Origin: Leptodontidium sp. MPI-SDFR-AT-0119
Lineage: Eukaryota > Ascomycota > Leotiomycetes > Helotiales > Leptodontidiaceae
Length of the DNA stretch: 64,000 bases
Assembly (NCBI GenBank): GCA_020726505.1
Contig: JAHLEZ010000013.1
Span: 1,736,001 to 1,800,000 of the forward strand
Direction: 5' to 3'
The notes under the pieces: model-generated
The model's input: the letters and a program-made list of their open reading frames with translations, nothing else
What the model was told of the DNA's origin: nothing
Database searches by the model: none
Program-made: the position numbers and the translations under genes
In this document: positions 1 to 11,477 of the stretch, in pieces
How the letters are laid out: each line of letters starts with the position of its first letter
Numbering within the stretch: the stretch's first letter is position 1

Positions 1-102
1 CACAGTCTTCGACATCACTCCAAACACTTTCATTAATAATCTCTCACTCGCTATCTCGATATACCTTCGTATACTCCAACACTCACACAAACGACCATCA
101 AA

Positions 103-563
103 ATGCACGCATCAACAATCTTCGCTATCCTCTCCTTCGCCCTTGCGGCCACTGCCACACCAACTGGAATCTTGGGTGGTGGCGAGCCAACTGTCGGCCC
201 TACAGGCAACGCAAAGTGCGGTAATAGCCAAGTCATCTCTTGCTGCAACACAAAGTCCGTCAGCAATGGTGCTGGACACCTCATCGGAATTGGAGGCGTT
301 CTTAATGGCGTCTTGGGTGGTAGTTGCTCTCCTCTGAGAGTTGCAGTTTGTAAGTCTTGGCACCGCGGCTACATTTTAAACAAAACTGACCGGCAAATAG
401 TATCAGTCGATGTCCCAGTTAGCCAGGCTTGCGCTGGTAACCAGGCTGCTTGCTGCACAGGAGATTCAACTGTAAGTATTTCAGTATATTATCCCAGACC
501 GAACATTTGCTCATTGACTCCCAGGGTCTCGTTAACGTCCAATGCAACAACGTCAATGTTTGA
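103..563 (+). CDS. Class I hydrophobin
   Basis: Small secreted amphipathic protein that coats hyphae and spores. Model: exons 103-349, 401-471 and 525-563, introns of 51 and 53 nt with GTAAGT donors, 118 residues. Residues 1-18 form a signal peptide (MHASTIFAILSFALAATA). Seen directly: eight Cys in the order C-CC-C-C-CC-C, with spacings of 7, 26, 17, 6 and 11 residues between the Cys or Cys-pairs. The 26-residue loop between Cys3 and Cys4 fits class I and not class II, where this gap is about 11. A Gly/Leu-rich stretch (GHLIGIGGVLNGVLGG) lies in that loop. The protein ends with LVNVQCNNVNV, the usual hydrophobin ending. The start is the first ATG after a CT/AC-rich leader. Only about 100 bp of promoter is in the window. 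The family is certain from the Cys pattern; the class is very likely. Confidence 0.93.
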
Positions 564-1361
564 GCGGAAGCTGCCTCTGAGAATATGTAAGGGGGTCTTG
601 TGGTTAATGGGTGGGGAAGGTCTTCGATTCATCACCAAGGTCCATTCCAGACTTGGAACAACTGTATTCTAGCCATTCATTTCAGACATATTAATTATAC
701 ACTTACAACTCCGTTCTGAAAGGCCGCAATGTCTTCAAACTTTCCTGTTCCTATAAGCTTCCAGGACCGAACAAAAGATTAAGGAGTTCAAAGCTATTGT
801 CAAATGCATCACCATTCCCAGAGGAGAATCGGTTTGTTCTGCTGGAAATTTCGCTATGTTGCCTTGGCAGTAAACAAATATCATCAATAATGAACAGTAA
901 TTAGAGACTTGTATCAGTGGAAGAGTGTGTGAACAGAGAAAGGCAGAAATATGTGTTCACAATGATGTTCTTTTTCAAGCCATTGCTCTCATTCATACAA
1001 AGAATAATCAATCGCTATCTTCAAGCCTTCCTGATTTTACTTCAGACGAGAAATCCCCTTACCCTTTTAATGGGCAAGTTGATGACGCTGTGCTGACTCT
1101 TTGGCTGATAGGACCTGAACGTGTAGCAACAATCGCCGAGTGTATGCTCAACCTTCCTCTAGGTGTTGATATTGATTATACGCCTCGCTTTCTCTTAACC
1201 TCTAGGTCCTTGACCCTTTGCTTTACTTATTCCAAGAAAAAAAGGTAGAACTGGTGTGGGGAAGAGTTGCAGCAAGACGAAACGAAGTTGTACCGTGAGA
1301 GGAAGAAGGGCAATCGTTAAATTATCCACGCTAATACCAAGAACTGGTAAGATTTATTAAC
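564..1361. other. Intergenic, no gene recognised
   Basis: About 800 bp between the hydrophobin and the histidine phosphatase, which converge. The plus-strand open frame at 925-1248 (107 codons, starting MCEQRKAEIC) has no recognisable motif, no signal peptide and ordinary AT-rich composition. I regard it as chance. Confidence 0.5.
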
Positions 1362-1430
1362 TTATTTCTTCGCACCTACTGGGATAAGCTTGACTTCCTG
1401 CTCTTTCTCTTTTTGAACAGTGTAGCTCTT
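1362..1430 (-). pseudogene. Stranded C-terminal codons of the histidine phosphatase
   Basis: Sixty-nine bases in the same frame as the gene above, lying after its TAG and ending in TAA. The 22 residues (KSYTVQKEKE ... LIPVGAKK) look like the last strand of the family. They are translated only by stop readthrough, or in relatives that lack the mutation. Confidence 0.6.
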
Positions 1431-2015
1431 CTAGCTAGCCTTTGGCAGATCAATCTCTGGCTCTTCTGTCAAGAATTTCATAAACACGCCATGCGTCACA
1501 ATAACAATGTCCCTCTTCTCCCCATCGCTCAATTGCTCACTCAGTTCCACTAGGCCTCTCCGTACTCTCTGAGCCCGTTCGTGCACCACCTCGTCATCTA
1601 CAGCGAATATATCGGTCTTCGATGGCCAACCCTTCCCTAAGCCTTCGAAATTCAGCCTCGGGAAAGCCTTTTCCAATATCGCTCGGTCGGAACCAGTGTC
1701 GCAGGCGAGTGCACTCCGCTCTTGCAAGAGCGGGTCAATGACAAGGCTTGCGCCATTCTCGACACCGTCTCGAGAACTAGGATCGAAGTACCGTTTGTCC
1801 AGGATGCTGGGAAATGCAGCGAGAGTAGTCTGGATGGCGCGTCGGAGCGGGGAGGTGATGATCACGCCAACGCGTCCGGCAAAAGGGAATGACTGGTCGA
1901 GGTTGGCAGCTTGTTCAAAGCCGAGCGAGGTCAAGGAAGGGTCGAGCTGGGAGAAGTCTTTTGAGACATTGTGGACAGATTCGGCGTGGCGGATGAGATG
2001 GATTTGGGATGCCAT
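1431..2015 (-). CDS. Histidine phosphatase (phosphoglycerate-mutase-like), truncated by an in-frame TAG
   Basis: Histidine phosphatase superfamily, branch-1 fold. LIRHAE at residues 7-12 supplies the phospho-acceptor His10; SPLRRA (55-60) supplies conserved Arg; VTHG (173-176) supplies the second catalytic His175. The start is ATG at 2015, because MASQIHLIRHAE is the usual beginning of fungal members; the open frame upstream of it is low-quality sequence. Translation stops at residue 194, right after EIDLPKAS, with TAG at 1431-1433. The same frame stays open for 22 more codons, to TAA at 1362-1364, and reads KSYTVQKE then KLIPVGAKK, which resembles a normal family C-terminus (ancestor probably ...KAGWKSY...). 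Two changes in five bases, both at CpA on the plus strand, would explain Gly-Trp becoming Ser-stop. The catalytic core is intact, so the short protein may still fold. The physiological substrate is unknown. Confidence 0.8.
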   Translation of the reverse strand: MASQIHLIRHAESVHNVSKDFSQLDPSLTSLGFEQAANLDQSFPFAGRVGVIITSPLRRAIQTTLAAFPSILDKRYFDPSSRDGVENGASLVIDPLLQERSALACDTGSDRAILEKAFPRLNFEGLGKGWPSKTDIFAVDDEVVHERAQRVRRGLVELSEQLSDGEKRDIVIVTHGVFMKFLTEEPEIDLPKAS

Positions 2016-2264
2016 GGTAAGTAATAATTTGGTGGAGTCGGGACGTTGAGTTTTGACGTCTCTGATGTCCAACAAAAAAAGCAGGACGGACGCGATAGAG
2101 AGAGAGAGAATTACGCGATCGACGCTGCTTTGCACGTCATAGGTACTCTTGTCTTGGCGCAGCACGTGTGAGAAGCCTGAATGGCATTGTATGAAGGCTG
2201 CAGGGAGGCGTTTTCAACTCTCTGTCAGGAGCTCGGCGAGGCTCAGCCAGGGCTGACTGACTAT

Positions 2265-2532
2265 TGTGGTGGGGAGGACGCTTGGCTGTTTTTTTGTTAC
2301 CTGGCCGGGCAGGAGTCAACACTTGTATTTTCTATAACATCACGCACAACATCTCATAGTCGATCTAATATATCCTTTTCTACTCTTTTCTTCGAATAAG
2401 TCGCACTCTTCGGATATGTAATATCTCACGAATTGATTGATTCGTGATTTCTCAAAGCTGGGAAGTTCCTTTCGTACCTCACTTCTTCCTAGCTCTCTCG
2501 TTATGTACATATTAGGTGCTCTCCTCACCACA
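2265..2532 (+). mobile_element. Solo LTR, family TGTGGTGGGG, gene-side copy
   Basis: The 268-bp element begins TGTGGTGGGGAGGAC and ends CTCACCACA. It is flanked by a perfect 4-bp duplication CTAT (2261-2264 and 2533-2536). Its internal order (ACCTGGCCGGGCAGG, then CAACACTTG, then TCTTCGGATATG, then TACCTCACTTC, then TTGTTATG-like) parallels the copies at 34350, 36414, 40202 and 41827. It is the only copy outside the AT-rich block. Four-base duplications and TG...CA termini are typical of LTRs; no internal retrotransposon sequence adjoins it. Confidence 0.85.
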
Positions 2533-2536
2533 CTAT

Positions 2537-3470
2537 ATTAATCTGGTAGGATGGGGCAGTCGCGCCAATACTAAAGAAATATAAGGTAGAGGATTTTTCC
2601 CAGCGCATCTTAATAAGCTACATTGCGGCTCTCCTTTTTTATCAGATAAACTCTAACCAATCAGCCCCACCATCACAACACGAGTTATTCTCCATATTGA
2701 CTTCGTCATGACCAGCAAGATCTCAAACACCGACTTCAATATATTCCCGCATAATGACAACTGTAAAAGTTTGATTTTACTCAGACCTCGTAGATTATGT
2801 ACTCAAGATCTTACATTTTGCACATCTCCGTGACGTCCTTCTCGTAGATTATTGAGGCTTGATCCCAAACTGTCTCACAATTATTTTATTGCAGCTCGAC
2901 GCAGGGCCGAATTCTTGAGAACATAGCAAGGCTGTTTTACAGGGCAAAAAAGCGTTGGCTGTTTAATTTCAAAAACCCGTACTTGAGGAATCAAACAATG
3001 ACAGCAAACCCTTTGTTGCTAGGGTGGCTGAATAAAGTTAGTTAGGTTTGTATCAGTTGACTAATGTAACCCGTTTAACGATTGGTGATGACGAATTAAT
3101 TAACTGAGGGACTTAACTGAGTAAATTATTCGGTCCTGATTGAAAACGAGAAACATGACTTTAGAATAACGTTTATATACTTGTTTGAAACTGCCATAAC
3201 ATTTTGAGAAATCCTGTTATTTCCGAAGTAACAGTCTAAACCAGTTGAATATTTAGGAACTGACTCATTCATATTTAAAATCCAGCTTCCTCATTAAAAC
3301 TTTCAAATCGACTGCAGAGTTGGCGCTTGAGTAGCCTGGCTTACTGGCCACCCTGTTTATTTGCGGGGAGTGTTCATTGTTCTAACTAGAGTTGAGAACA
3401 AACATATTCAATCAACTATATAGCATCTCGAACTCTGTTTATTTGATCATCGCAACGCATACAAAATCTT
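2537..3470. other. Intergenic, AT-rich, no gene recognised
   Basis: About 930 bp of moderately AT-rich sequence rich in TA and TTAA, possibly old RIP-affected DNA. No coding frame, TIR or LTR was recognised. Confidence 0.5.
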
Positions 3471-4436
3471 ATGGTGAAACAAAAAATGTCACAACAAATT
3501 TCCGCGGAGCCTTGGACCGCATGGGGACGCCCGAACCCTGAATCTAGTGGCGGTTTTAAAAGATTTTACACTCATGAAGATGCATCTCAGATCCTTCGGA
3601 ATCTTGGCATCGTAGAAGATCCCTATCCTCCCGCTTTTGCAGACGATGGTTCGGTAGCAGAAGTCTTATCTGCTACTGGAACCACTCCGCTTGAGTCATG
3701 CAAGCACCTTAGTTGGTCTGAGAGCAAGGAAGCGCCATACTGGACAATCTGGCTACAATCCTTTGAGCGTGGACAAGAAATCCGGGGATGGATGACGGAA
3801 AACCAACAACGAGTCTGCTCTGACGAGGAACGTCTGGAATATGCTGAGGCGGCAGCGGACTGTATGTACGAGGTCACTCGGGAAATCCAAAGAGAAAAGG
3901 TCCAAATCGAATATTGCCCATACGGAGATTGGCCAACCTGGCTAGCATCCTCAGAGCGACGCAACAGACTGGAGATACTCCACCGTGTAGAAGGCTACTC
4001 AGGAAGCGTTGCCATCGGAATGGCTGACGGTCGTTACGCGTTTGCATTCGGTCCACGCCCTGCTGAGCACCTTGAGTTTGTCCCACCACCATATAAGATG
4101 AGCGGCGAGGAGTGGACAGCCTGGCTCAATTCAGAGGGTCGATGGGTGACTATTGCGTGCTACTTCCTCAATGGCGACGACATGGAGCAAGCAGTGGAGA
4201 AGGCTGACAATGATCACGAGCAACTCATTGGCGAGCGACCAATTCCAACTCCAACCCCAAGTGGCCATGCTTTAGCGGACCTAAAAGTCGACAGACCATT
4301 GCCTTTGACAGAAGACAGTAATCGGCATGATAGGTTTGCACGTAATCTTCGGCGTATTTGTGGACCCGACCCGGTTGTCGACTCCCTGTTTGAACAACTC
4401 TATGGAGAGGAGAGCCTAGATCTTCCTGTAGAGTAG
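3471..4436 (+). CDS. Unknown protein with four W-x-x-W motifs
   Basis: A single open frame of 321 residues with clean coding character; I do not recognise the family. Four repeats are centred on W-x-x-W: EPWTAWGRPN (residues 14-23), YWTIWLQSFERGQEI (90-104), DWPTWLASSERRNRLEI (153-169) and EWTAWLNSEGRWVTI (214-228). The last three share W-x-x-W-L-x-S-x-(E)-R/G and lie 61-63 residues apart, so the protein looks like a tandem of about 62-residue units. A Pro-rich linker (ERPIPTPTPSG, about 255-265) precedes a charged C-terminus. There is no signal peptide or membrane segment, so it is probably intracellular. ATG 3471 and ATG 3486 (MSQQIS) are both possible starts. It stands alone between long intergenic stretches. 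Confidence 0.7.
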   Translation: MVKQKMSQQISAEPWTAWGRPNPESSGGFKRFYTHEDASQILRNLGIVEDPYPPAFADDGSVAEVLSATGTTPLESCKHLSWSESKEAPYWTIWLQSFERGQEIRGWMTENQQRVCSDEERLEYAEAAADCMYEVTREIQREKVQIEYCPYGDWPTWLASSERRNRLEILHRVEGYSGSVAIGMADGRYAFAFGPRPAEHLEFVPPPYKMSGEEWTAWLNSEGRWVTIACYFLNGDDMEQAVEKADNDHEQLIGERPIPTPTPSGHALADLKVDRPLPLTEDSNRHDRFARNLRRICGPDPVVDSLFEQLYGEESLDLPVE

Positions 4437-5999
4437 GCGAGGTGAGTGTTACTATAATTGTTTGCATAACGTGATTCAAAACGTTATTTTTTAGTCGATA
4501 CCTTAAATAAATCTAAGACTCTCTCCTAGGTATTTGCTATAAACGCGCCCTTACATATAATATCATAATATAACGTTACAGCGCTCTTTAAAGGTGCGTT
4601 AAATGCGCTTCGGCGGAATTTAAAAATGACCTTTAGTGTATTAATTTATTAGTAAAAAAATATTCCACACCTCCCGAGTTCTTAAAGCCAGAAGCCAAAG
4701 TTCCGGATTCCGGAACGCTTTACTCGCGCACTCGCTGCAGTGCCCCTCAATACCTCCCTTTCTAATACGTCGCTCAACCTGCCCTATTTAAATCAGTCCA
4801 GTCGCTTAGCTAGATAGTTTTCATTCCTTGAGACCTGGTTCTAGTTAACAGGTCAAGATCTGCTAAACGTCCACATTAAGCTCAACAGTTCTCAAACAAC
4901 AGGAAAGGGATAGGTAGGTAGGTATAATATAAGGTATTTACTTTCCTTTTCCTCCTTCCATTCCTGCCTTTACTTCGCTGACTTTCCTTTTACTTCCTCC
5001 GCTCCATAAGACCAATCCAATCTGTCGAACAGTATTCTATTCCTCATTCATTCTTCTTTCATCACCTCCTCCTCCTCCTTCTTCTTCAATCGAGCTGTAA
5101 TGTCATACCATGCCATGACATGAAGGCAGTAAAATCACGCTTCATTCAGTCCACTTAATCGATTACTGGCCCGGCTTATACTTCAAAGATGCTGATAATC
5201 TTCGTAGCCGACATTAAGAAACCTACTAAAATCATAAAAATCAAGTTAACAATTGCGTTCAAAATCACGACTTCTCTTTCCCTAATCCAATCTCCCCAGA
5301 ATTATTATACAGTATAGTCACGCACAAACAACCCCCGTCCCTATACTTCTGGAACGTCACATCCCTCTACATATCCCTTTTTACGATATCCCAGCCAGAG
5401 AAACCTGCTTACATACCTACTTTCCCTTTAAATCATCATCCTAATCACCCACTTTTCTCAAGTCGCACGAGCGAAAAAAGAAGATTGTGAATAAAATTCA
5501 ATCCTCCGATTCATGAGTCAAATAACCCAGCTTCAGACAAATGGGACCAGTCAGTATGTGTGTAAGTACAACTGAGTCAAGGTTAGAACTGGACATATTA
5601 AGCGTGGTTGATTGTACCGGAGGTCCAGAGAGATGTTAGGACAGGTTTGAAGTGACGGAGTTGAGTATGGTGGGAGTGTTAATTGTGAGTTAGTTCGGGG
5701 ATAGAGGTGTTTGGTGAGCTTGTGGATTGGGGGGGATTGGATTAGATTAGTATACAGTAAGGTATGTCGAGCTAATTAGCTACGACGGATATTTGGACTT
5801 CAGGACCGGATTAGATGCTATAAGGTGAGATGAGATTGGAGTGGAGTAAAGACTAGAGAGCTAAAGCGGGATCTGAGCGGATAGAGTTCTTTTTTTGGGA
5901 CTTCATTTAAGCGGTGACGCTAAATCGAACCCAAACAAAGGAAATCTCCATATCGAAATTCTTTCTCTTTCGAAAACAACAAAACATACCGTCCTTGAA
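4437..5999. other. Intergenic with simple pyrimidine and purine tracts
   Basis: About 1.56 kb without a recognisable gene. It holds CT-rich runs (CTCCTCCTCCTCC at about 5065-5080) and then a GA-rich stretch at 5600-5870. The last 150 bp probably act as leader for the damaged APH gene that follows. Confidence 0.5.
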
Positions 6000-8004
6000 A
6001 TGGATGCTACGATCACGGTGACTGTGCACACTGGAGGTGAAAGTAAGTAGATTCGATTAAAGGGAAAGATGGAAGGTCAATTCCAGTTCACTGAGGCGGG
6101 AATAGAAGGGAAGATTGGGAGCGCGAAGGATGGAGGGAATGGTAGGATTCTTTGATCCTAATTCCAGACTATGCTAATTATTGAGCAGATGTTTGCATAT
6201 GCTGTCCCAATTGCGGTCGAGCTTTTGAAAGCGACATTTCACTTGAGACCATTTACAAACGAGGCCGCACAATCGAAGAATCTGCCACCAAAGAGGTTGA
6301 TGTCTTGATCGCAGATGAAACAACGAAAGCCAGCGACGTCGAGAAGGAGGAAGAAGTTTCCGTCATCAATGAAGAAGACCTTCCCGAGTGTAGTGAATCT
6401 GACAGCACATCCGATGACGAACCTAAACCTTACAATCCTGTCTTCGCATCCAACATGGACATCGCATCTACATGTACATGTAAGAGAATTCACTACGCTG
6501 AATGCAAAGGCAGACCTCGACGCATTCGAACCAAAGTCAGATCCAATCCACCACCAAAACCATCTCTGAGCCTGCCCCAAGTCCAAACACCACCGACACT
6601 AACGAAGCCTCCGCCTCAGCCCACCCCAGGTCCGATTCATATCATGACTTCGGACCAGACATCAAAGCTATCGCAGCTCTTGCATCTATTGCGATCTTCA
6701 GCCTTGGAAAGAACCCTCATATCCAGTTCTACCGAAAGGGTCGCCGCAACAAAGTCTACAGTATCTCCTCTGCCGAATCAAATCCCGAAGACTTCAAATA
6801 CCTCTTTCGAATCTGCAAACCATACGACTCTTACCTCAAGATCTCAAGCGAAGTTGCCACCATGACCTACCTCCGACAAGAAACCACAATCCCCATGCCC
6901 GGAATCATCGCCTACGACCCCCTCCCAGAAAACTACCTCGGATACGGATGGGTCATAATCGAGTTCGTGCAAGGCCAAACCATGAATGGAGTCTAGTACG
7001 GCTTCTCCGTCAAAGAACGCGAAGACATCTGCCACCAAATGAAAGGCTATATGACCCAAATTGTCAACCTGCCCAGCGTCCCCGCCATCGGAAGTCTCTA
7101 CTTCTCCAGCGACCTCATGGATAAATCCCACCCCGAAACCTTCATCATCGGCCCCGAAGTCGACGTAACCAAGGGCCACAATCCCATTCTCTCTCGCGGT
7201 CCATATACCTCCATACTCGATTACATCCTCTCCGAACACATCAACCTCTTCGCCTTTCTCAACAACATCGACTCCTACTACGAACTCGACACACCGCGTA
7301 AATGGAACCTCACTGGTCTAGAAGAACAATGCAACGCCGTAGCCCGCAGAATCTGCTCCGATACTCCATGTTCGCACTTCGTGTTCTCACACCCCGATCT
7401 CGTCGACTGCATCATCATCGTTGGCTTCACTCCCTCCACCAACCCGCGCTCCAAACCTACACCTACCATCCTCGCCATCCTCGCCATCCTCGACTGGGAA
7501 GGCACCATCTCCCTACCTGCCTCCTTCGTCTGCAAAGTCTTCAGCTTCCTCGACTACTACGGCGGCACGACCATCCTGCAATTCCGCCCCACAGTCCTCG
7601 ATCTCGTGTCTCAGGATTGCTACTCCACACAATCGGATTCTGATGATGCAATTATGCGGGCTGAGGTGCCTATGAAAGGTGTGCGGAAGTTACATGATGG
7701 GAATGGGCGCATGCCGAAGGTGTGTAACTGTGAGGAGGAGTGTGGCGGGATGCTGAGGGGGTATATGTATTTTTTGCAGGATATTAGGAGGGGGATGGAG
7801 GGTTATTTATTTCTTGAAGAGATACTGGGAGACGGGGGTTATTGGGGAGGCGGAGTAGGTATTTCGTTTGGGTGTTTTGGAGGGGGATGGCGGGTGAGGT
7901 GTTGTTGTGGTGTTGGGCGTGCTGGGTTTGTTGCTTGGAGTATGGAGTTGGCTGTTCGGCCAATCGAGCACTTCCTTCTCGGTCTGCAACAGCCACGACG
8001 TTGA
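6000..8004 (+). pseudogene. Broken phosphotransferase (APH-like kinase) gene with Cys-rich N-terminus
   Basis: ATG 6000 starts a short exon (to 6042, MDATITVTVHTGGE). A 146-nt intron follows (GTAAGT at 6043, AG at 6187-6188). The next frame reads VCICCPNCGRAFES, a CxCCPxC cluster, and then an acidic linker. Coding then shifts frame between 6480 and 6660; a GTAAGA at 6480 with an AG at 6618-6619 would restore frame, otherwise this is an indel. The kinase part is clear: NKVYSI, YLFRICKPYDSYLK, PMPGIIAYDP, GYGWVIIEFVQG, then SHPDLVDC and ILDWEG, which match the Brenner loop and the metal-binding Asp of APH kinases. An in-frame TAG at 6994-6996 interrupts ...MNGV-YGFSV..., where a Trp is plausible. 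The conserved Asn of HxDxxxxN is replaced by Ile. The tail after about 7800 degenerates into Gly/Trp-rich sequence. It is probably non-functional. Confidence 0.7.
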
Positions 8005-11000
8005 TGATCTTGCTTTTCACAATAGGGGAGAGCATCTCTTAGATGGAAACACGGGGTCTGGCGTTCAGGACATAGCATTGAATGCTACATGCTATCAATC
8101 TTGGAACCTCGACCCCTCTATCTTGGAGATTAGACAGACATTGTTTGGAAAAGTAATGTACAGTAAATTCCAGAATATCACATTGATTACATGAGCGGAC
8201 TTGAAATTCAGATGTGCTGGCTAGTTGTCATTTGTTTGTGATTGTCCTACGGGGTTTGAATGGTGGTGGGTTTTGTTCGTTACTGTATTGAGATCCAAAC
8301 CTCTGGATCATCTTCTGTCTTACCCTCTTAAAATGAAGAGCTATTACACTTGCATTCACATTTCTTCAAATAAATTCCTTCCATTTAGTCACCTTCTAAA
8401 GCCATTCATATACCCATCCGCCTCTTTACATTTCAGATATTCCCTCACCCTGAGTACCCGGCCCAGAAACTCAGCAAATTCACCACCCCCCCTCCCGAAA
8501 ATTTCCTCACCAGGTTCCAATCTCAACCTTCCGATGATTAGAATGAGAATCTACCAACCTTAATTCCTCGGCCTGCATTACTATCTTTCACATTCATTCT
8601 TGTCTGGCAAGAAAATAGCTACGGAGAGACGTGGAGGACTTCAAACACCAAAAGCTAATTATACTTCTGAAACCCGTCCAAGGGCGGTGTGCAAGATTCA
8701 CCTTCACCTCATTCGATGAACCCATTCTTTTCTCGGTACTTACTCACTCACTCAAAGCCTTCCCTTAGTCTCAACTCTCGACTCTCAACTCTCAACGACT
8801 ATCCTGATCCTCAACTACCAGACCTATCTCTCCACCCACTCCCCAACATTTATCCCCCTCTATCTTCCGCCTCGCCGATTCAAGTCCACCTGTCAAGTTC
8901 CGATATTAAGTCCCTCTAAAACCTCAACATCCATACTCCTAATTTACTTATGTTTTTCTGAGCAGATTTGAAAGTGAAGCAGGTGAGCTTGAAGCAAACT
9001 TCGGATCTTGCATACAGTGACTCAATACCGAAACCGAGACTCGTCTTTTGAATGAAGAATCAGGGAAGACTGTAGGGAAGTTGAATGTCGTTAGAAAGAT
9101 TCAAATCTTTAATTGTCCTTATATTACTAGTATAATCTAGTAATGTGAAAACCTAGGAGGGGACGAGGAGGGGACGAAATGTCATCACCCCGAGAACAAT
9201 CCGGAAGGCCATCACAACTCGAGGCGTTCGGACAACCACTAATTCAATCTAACATGTGATAACCAAATTGAGAAATAATGGCTGAGGTCGAAGTAAGTGG
9301 AATTTTCGACGATGAGAAGCTGTTTTTCGAATTTGCAGAGAGAGACTGAGAAATTCGAATGCTGTCAGCTTTTGAGGTGGTAAATATCTTAAAGATGCCT
9401 TTCGCCAACTGAAAACTTTTTTTACTTTTCTAATACCTGGAGAATGGCACTCGAGATGCTATATCATCAACAAATATATGAATTCGTAGGGATTCGAGCA
9501 CCGGAGCACCGGAGCATCGGATCGGATTCAGACTACGTATTCTTCGCCATGTTTAGCCCCGAAGAAAGAGAGGGAGGTGTTGAACTGGACTTTGGGTTCC
9601 GAATTTTATTTTATTTTAGCATTATCGAAGAACCTCGAATGTTCCCAACAGCAGAAGGTAGTTGTATTGGAATCTCGTTTACCGCTAAGTGTGATACTTA
9701 GCTTCCATCCTGTTTCAAACACCTCAAGACAGGTTCCACAGCCCACACCGAGTTTCGGAGTAACCCTCACCCTTCCACACCCCCACGAGGAATAAACTGC
9801 GCCATCTTGCCTTCCCTTTCATTTCGAATCAGGGGTAAGTCGACCGGAATCCAACGTCGTATCATGTCACATCACTTACACACCTTCTCGCTCACCTTTA
9901 CATCCGTCATCACTTCACACTACACCTCCTCGGCATTCATCAACCTGACCTCGCCAAAATTCTGGGGGTTGCACACTTTGTGAGCTCAGTTGCCTGATTT
10001 CCATTGTTGAAACTTCAGGTGCGTTAAACACTTACGTAGATGCGGGGTCTCACAGTTTCTTCCATCTCCCTATCGAGATAAAGAGATCCGGAGTGCATCT
10101 GCTTTGGTTATGCACATGCAAAGATAGGAAGAACTGGTAATGAGAAGGGCATACTCGAAAAGATAAGAAAAACTGGCAAAACTGTAAGAAAGTTCCAATC
10201 CTCTGCTATATTCGCGGCCGTACTCGTCTTTATCTAGCTTCCATCGTCTAGGCCGATTGAATCCGAATTTTCGATACTCAAAGAAGAGTCTTTAACTGCT
10301 CCTTTTCTTTCCAGGTTTCGTCTCCTGCAAGAACCGCGGAGCCCAAGCAGACATAATTCCTTGCATAGGAAATGTCTACTATTTTCTTTCCTTTAACTTT
10401 CGATCAAAGAACATGCCCCTGATATCCCATACCAAGAAGCAAGATGAGTTCGTGTCGTGGAGAGTTTCTTCAAGACTGAAGGCTCATGCAACTTTCCCTC
10501 AGCACCATTGTAAACGAGGTTGAGATCTAAAGCTTGCATGAGTCCAGGAACAATCGACTACAAAAATGCTTCAATAGTCTTTGCCCAGAAACCGACTTTG
10601 GTCAGAATCTCGATTGGGAGCTGCATAGTAGTGTCAAGTGTTTACGTCAGGAGATCTTTTTGTGCGTGGTCGCAAAAGTCCCCTATGGTGTATCTTTCGT
10701 TTTTGCAGATTTGAAAGAAGCTTCAGAGATGGGAATTCAACAACAATGATAAGGACCTTTCCCTTGCATAGCTTTCCATCATCCCGAAGAATGCGAACCC
10801 TGGGTAAGCGGATTGTTCTACAAAGCCACTTCGTTCAAACATTCACTTCTCGAAAGAGACTCTTCTCTTTAAATGAATACATTCACCAGCTTCATAAATC
10901 CCTAGAAGAGATTTCTTTGCACACGCGTTGAAAGAAGCGGCAATCGACAGTGTTCTTGATGCTTGAATGCTCCGGTCTTTCACACTACATACATGAAGTC

Positions 11001-11477
11001 TGAACTTGAAGTCTTCAACGTGCAGGTTTCCTTGTCTGGGAAGGCCATTCGATTATGGAACTGCATATTCTTCAACCTTCCCGACCCACAAAGAAGCAGT
11101 TACCTGTAAATGACAAAGGCTACTGATCTGGATGTCTCAAGTTCCACAAAAAAGATTTTTCTGCAACTTCTCTCTTCGGAATTCTCCAAAAATTTTCATC
11201 CAAAGTCTCAGAGACCTTTAAGGATCTTGAACTTCACAGCTTCTGCTGCCTTCACAAGCACGCTTGAAAGCGGTGACGTGCAGATTGCAAAGTAACCGTA
11301 GCACGCTAGAACCATCTTCTCAAAGAGTCTTTCATGATGTGCAAGTCTCTTCCTCTCCATACATCATGGAACTTTTCGTTTCGATACAGCTTCCCGTAGT
11401 TTTGGAGCCTTGAGATGTCCATGTCAAATGCCTATATATTGGCCACCTCTGCCAGTGATGGATGTTAATTTCTACTC
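8005..11477. other. Long gene-poor stretch
   Basis: About 3.5 kb without a supportable gene. Short open frames (8225-8563, 9444-9701, 10638-10931, 11110-11295) lack motifs and have no consistent codon character. A small palindrome ATTACTAG-TATAAT-CTAGTAAT lies near 9123-9145, and a GAGGGGACGAG repeat near 9158-9178. From about 10300 to 11400 the sequence is moderately GC-rich and CTTC/GAAG-rich, as if derived from decayed coding DNA, but I could not assign a parent gene. Confidence 0.45.

Noticed and set aside
1362..1433. Programmed stop readthrough giving a peroxisomal C-terminus on the histidine phosphatase
   Set aside because: The extended end is AKK, not a PTS1 tripeptide, and the stop context is TAG-AAG, not the TGA-CTA readthrough context. 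A mutation is simpler.
11110..11295. Gene in the gene-poor stretch at 8-11.4 kb
   Set aside because: Frames are short, without motifs and not joinable by plausible introns.
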